Source of the DNA: Verrucomicrobiaceae bacterium
GTDB lineage: Bacteria > Verrucomicrobiota > Verrucomicrobiia > Verrucomicrobiales > Verrucomicrobiaceae
Length of the DNA: 64,000 bases
Reading direction: 5' to 3'
Assembly: GCA_016795365.1 (NCBI GenBank)
Contig: JAEUHN010000041.1
Span: 1 to 64,000, forward strand
Shown here: positions 62,337-64,000 of the stretch, piece after piece
How positions within the stretch are numbered: position 1 is the stretch's first letter
Layout of the letters: every line of letters starts with the position of its first letter
Position numbers and translations under genes: made by a program
Notes under the pieces: model-generated
The model's input: only the letters and a program-made list of their open reading frames with translations
Told to the model about the DNA's origin: nothing
The model's database searches: none

Positions 62337-64000
62337 TTACTCCTTGTAGTGCTCTGCCATCTTCGCGACGAACTCGTCGATGAAGGTCTCCATGTCGGTG
62401 ACGGCATCCTTGATGCGGGTGGCGATGTAGCTGTAGGCAAAGAGGCAGGGAATGGCGACGGCAAGGCCGGCCACCGTGGCGAGAAGAGCACCCGCGATGC
62501 CCGGTGCGATGCTGTTGACCTCCACCTGACCGCTCTTCGCGATGACGGCGAAGGTGATCATCACCCCGATCACGGTGCCCAGTAGTCCGAGGTAAGGACC
62601 GCCAGCGATGCCAATGGTGAGGAAGACAAGTTTGCCATTCAACTTCTGCACCTCGCGCATCAGGCCGCCGTGCAAGGTGGCTTTGATCGCCTGGATGCTG
62701 CGGCCCGAGAGCCCCTTCTGAAACTTCGGGGCGTTGGGATTCAGCGAGAGCTTCTGGAAGCTCTGCATGCGCTTCTGCACCTCCACGCATCCGAGATGGT
62801 AGATGTGATAGAGCGGCGACTGATGCATGAGCTTCAGCGTCTTCTTGCTCTTGGTGGAGCCACCGAGAGACTTGATGCTGTCGTCGTCCGCATCATCCAG
62901 CACGGTGAGGTCGCTGGCCACCTTCTCCCACTGCTCCAGGAAGGCTTCGCTGGCCTTGCTGATCTTGTTCAGATACAAGACTTTGCCCACGGCGATGAGT
63001 CCACCCATGATGGCCAGAATGGTGCAGGCTCCGATGACCGCCCAGCCATCCACGGTGAGATCCTTCGAGATGTCGAAGAGCAGATGAACGTGTTCCTCGA
63101 TGATGCCCGGCTTATGAATCTCTGCGGCTTCATCCATTCCGAGGCTAACAAGCTTCTGTGCATCACTCGTGATGCCCTGCGAGACAGCGGCAAACTTCAA
63201 CCAGCTCTCTGGACTTGCCGTCTTGGAGATTTGCAGTTCATCCATCTCACCCACGAAGCCAGTGCCGGTGGTGTCCTTGCCGATTTGAGACGGGCCTTTC
63301 AGCGCAGGCAAACCAGCGACGAGCGTGCCATAGGGTGTGCCATCGACGAAGACCTTGGTGTCTGTGCCATTGACGACAACGGCAAGGTGATGCCACTGGG
63401 CAGGCGTGAGCGCCGTGCCTGCCGTCGAGCGCTGTTTGTTGATCTCCACATACGGCGTGCCGTTGTCCACCAGCACCACGAAGGAGTTCGCACCATCGCG
63501 GCGACTGAAGATCGACGCGTTCGGCTGCAAGGCCGTAGGCTTGAACCAGATGGACCAGGTCAAGGCACCGCCTGCAGCCCATTCGTTGTCGGTGGTGCCT
63601 GGGATCGTGACCGGAGCCTGGCCGAGCACGCGCAGTCCACCGGCTGCGAGAGAACTGGAGACGGGTGCACCGGCTCCTTCGAGAGCGCCGCTCTTGCCCG
63701 TGGCATCGCTTGGATCATTGAAGTGATACACGGCCACCGTGGAGTCCGAGTAAGTGGCCTTGGCATCGGCGACGTTCGCCGCGTCCGTCACATTGCCGCT
63801 GTAGAGCCAGATCTCGCGACTGGCAGACCCCTTCAAATCTGGCACCTGCACCCACACGTAGGCCTCATTGAGCAGGCCATCCCACTTTTCGATGTGGTGC
63901 TTCAGCAAGGTCTTGTGATCGTCGGCGACGAAGCGCAGATCACTGCCGTCTTCCTTCGAAGAGAGAAAGGAAAAGACGCCATCGTGAAGGCGGAGCAGAA
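62337..64000 (-). CDS. DUF2341/LamG-ExbB fusion protein (runs off right edge)
   Basis: The frame is open to the right edge; an in-frame TTG at 63908 is not the start, since upstream residues (LRFVADDHKTL) match DUF2341. At least 554 residues are present. DUF2341 sequence (AVYHFND) leads into a LamG-like jelly roll (ALTWSIWFKP, QWHHLAVVVNGTDTKVFVDG, FVGEMDELQI). The C-terminal 270 residues are a MotA/TolQ/ExbB channel: one helix near DGWAVIGACTILAIMGGLIAV, then LVFLTIGIAGGPYLGLLGTVIGVM and APGIAGALLATVAGLAVAIP. The N-terminal part should lie in the periplasm and may bind glycan. It heads the exbB-exbD-tonB-porin operon. Confidence 0.9.
   Translation of the reverse strand, partial: LLRLHDGVFSFLSSKEDGSDLRFVADDHKTLLKHHIEKWDGLLNEAYVWVQVPDLKGSASREIWLYSGNVTDAANVADAKATYSDSTVAVYHFNDPSDATGKSGALEGAGAPVSSSLAAGGLRVLGQAPVTIPGTTDNEWAAGGALTWSIWFKPTALQPNASIFSRRDGANSFVVLVDNGTPYVEINKQRSTAGTALTPAQWHHLAVVVNGTDTKVFVDGTPYGTLVAGLPALKGPSQIGKDTTGTGFVGEMDELQISKTASPESWLKFAAVSQGITSDAQKLVSLGMDEAAEIHKPGIIEEHVHLLFDISKDLTVDGWAVIGACTILAIMGGLIAVGKVLYLNKISKASEAFLEQWEKVASDLTVLDDADDDSIKSLGGSTKSKKTLKLMHQSPLYHIYHLGCVEVQKRMQSFQKLSLNPNAPKFQKGLSGRSIQAIKATLHGGLMREVQKLNGKLVFLTIGIAGGPYLGLLGTVIGVMITFAVIAKSGQVEVNSIAPGIAGALLATVAGLAVAIPCLFAYSYIATRIKDAVTDMETFIDEFVAKMAEHYKE

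Overview
The window looks like chromosomal DNA of a GC-rich, Gram-negative member of the Planctomycetota-Verrucomicrobiota group, most likely a Verrucomicrobium (Prosthecobacter-like). This rests on the combination of DUF1501, DUF1549/DUF1553 cytochrome-type, sulfatase and PhoD genes, 'GDLFLGFR'-type secreted proteins, giant Calx-beta proteins, and a DUF2341/LamG-ExbB fusion. Taxonomy is inferred from gene content only. I saw no tRNA, rRNA, CRISPR array, transposase or phage gene.

Region 1 (1-13.5 kb, all minus strand) is a tightly packed secreted-enzyme cluster. It holds two DUF1501 proteins, a PhoD-like phosphatase, a planctomycete-type cytochrome (DUF1549/DUF1553), an acetyl-xylan-esterase-like hydrolase, an SGNH esterase, a sulfatase, an FGE-like protein lacking the usual cysteine pair, and a beta-helix/esterase fusion. 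Upstream of these lie a TfoX-N protein and a metallophosphoesterase. The contents fit breakdown of sulfated or acetylated polysaccharide.

Region 2 (13.7-19.0 kb) holds a BatA-like VWA membrane protein, an MFS transporter preceded by a 33-codon ORF and a strong intrinsic terminator (candidate attenuator), the isoprenoid enzyme IspH, and an L,D-transpeptidase lipoprotein.

Region 3 (19.4-47.2 kb) reads as a phosphate-limitation island. It contains a PhoR/PhoB-type two-component pair, a PAP2 phosphatase with an ArnT-like glycosyltransferase and an unknown 572-aa protein, and a compact btaA-btaB-glycosyltransferase-plcP series that would replace phospholipids with betaine lipid and glycolipid. 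It also has a 1258-aa lamin-tail/SdiA-regulated-type protein, a 1704-aa protein with two tandem PhoX-like modules, and two PstS-like binding proteins. Each PstS-like gene sits upstream of a large protein with the same N-terminal domain, so this is a duplicated gene pair. TGTGAC/GTCACA motifs cluster in the gene-free DNA of this region, twice as 11-nt direct repeats in front of btaA. An ArsR-type regulator with a lysine-rich tail and an ECF sigma factor lie in the middle.

Region 4 (47.4-64 kb, minus strand) is one apparent operon: a DUF2341/LamG-ExbB fusion (cut by the right edge), ExbD, a TonB-like protein with an 18-proline run, a putative porin, a periplasmic coiled-coil protein, and a 3740-aa filamentous-haemagglutinin-like protein. 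No TpsB/FhaC partner is visible, so this is the best candidate for an undescribed energised surface-protein or secretion system.
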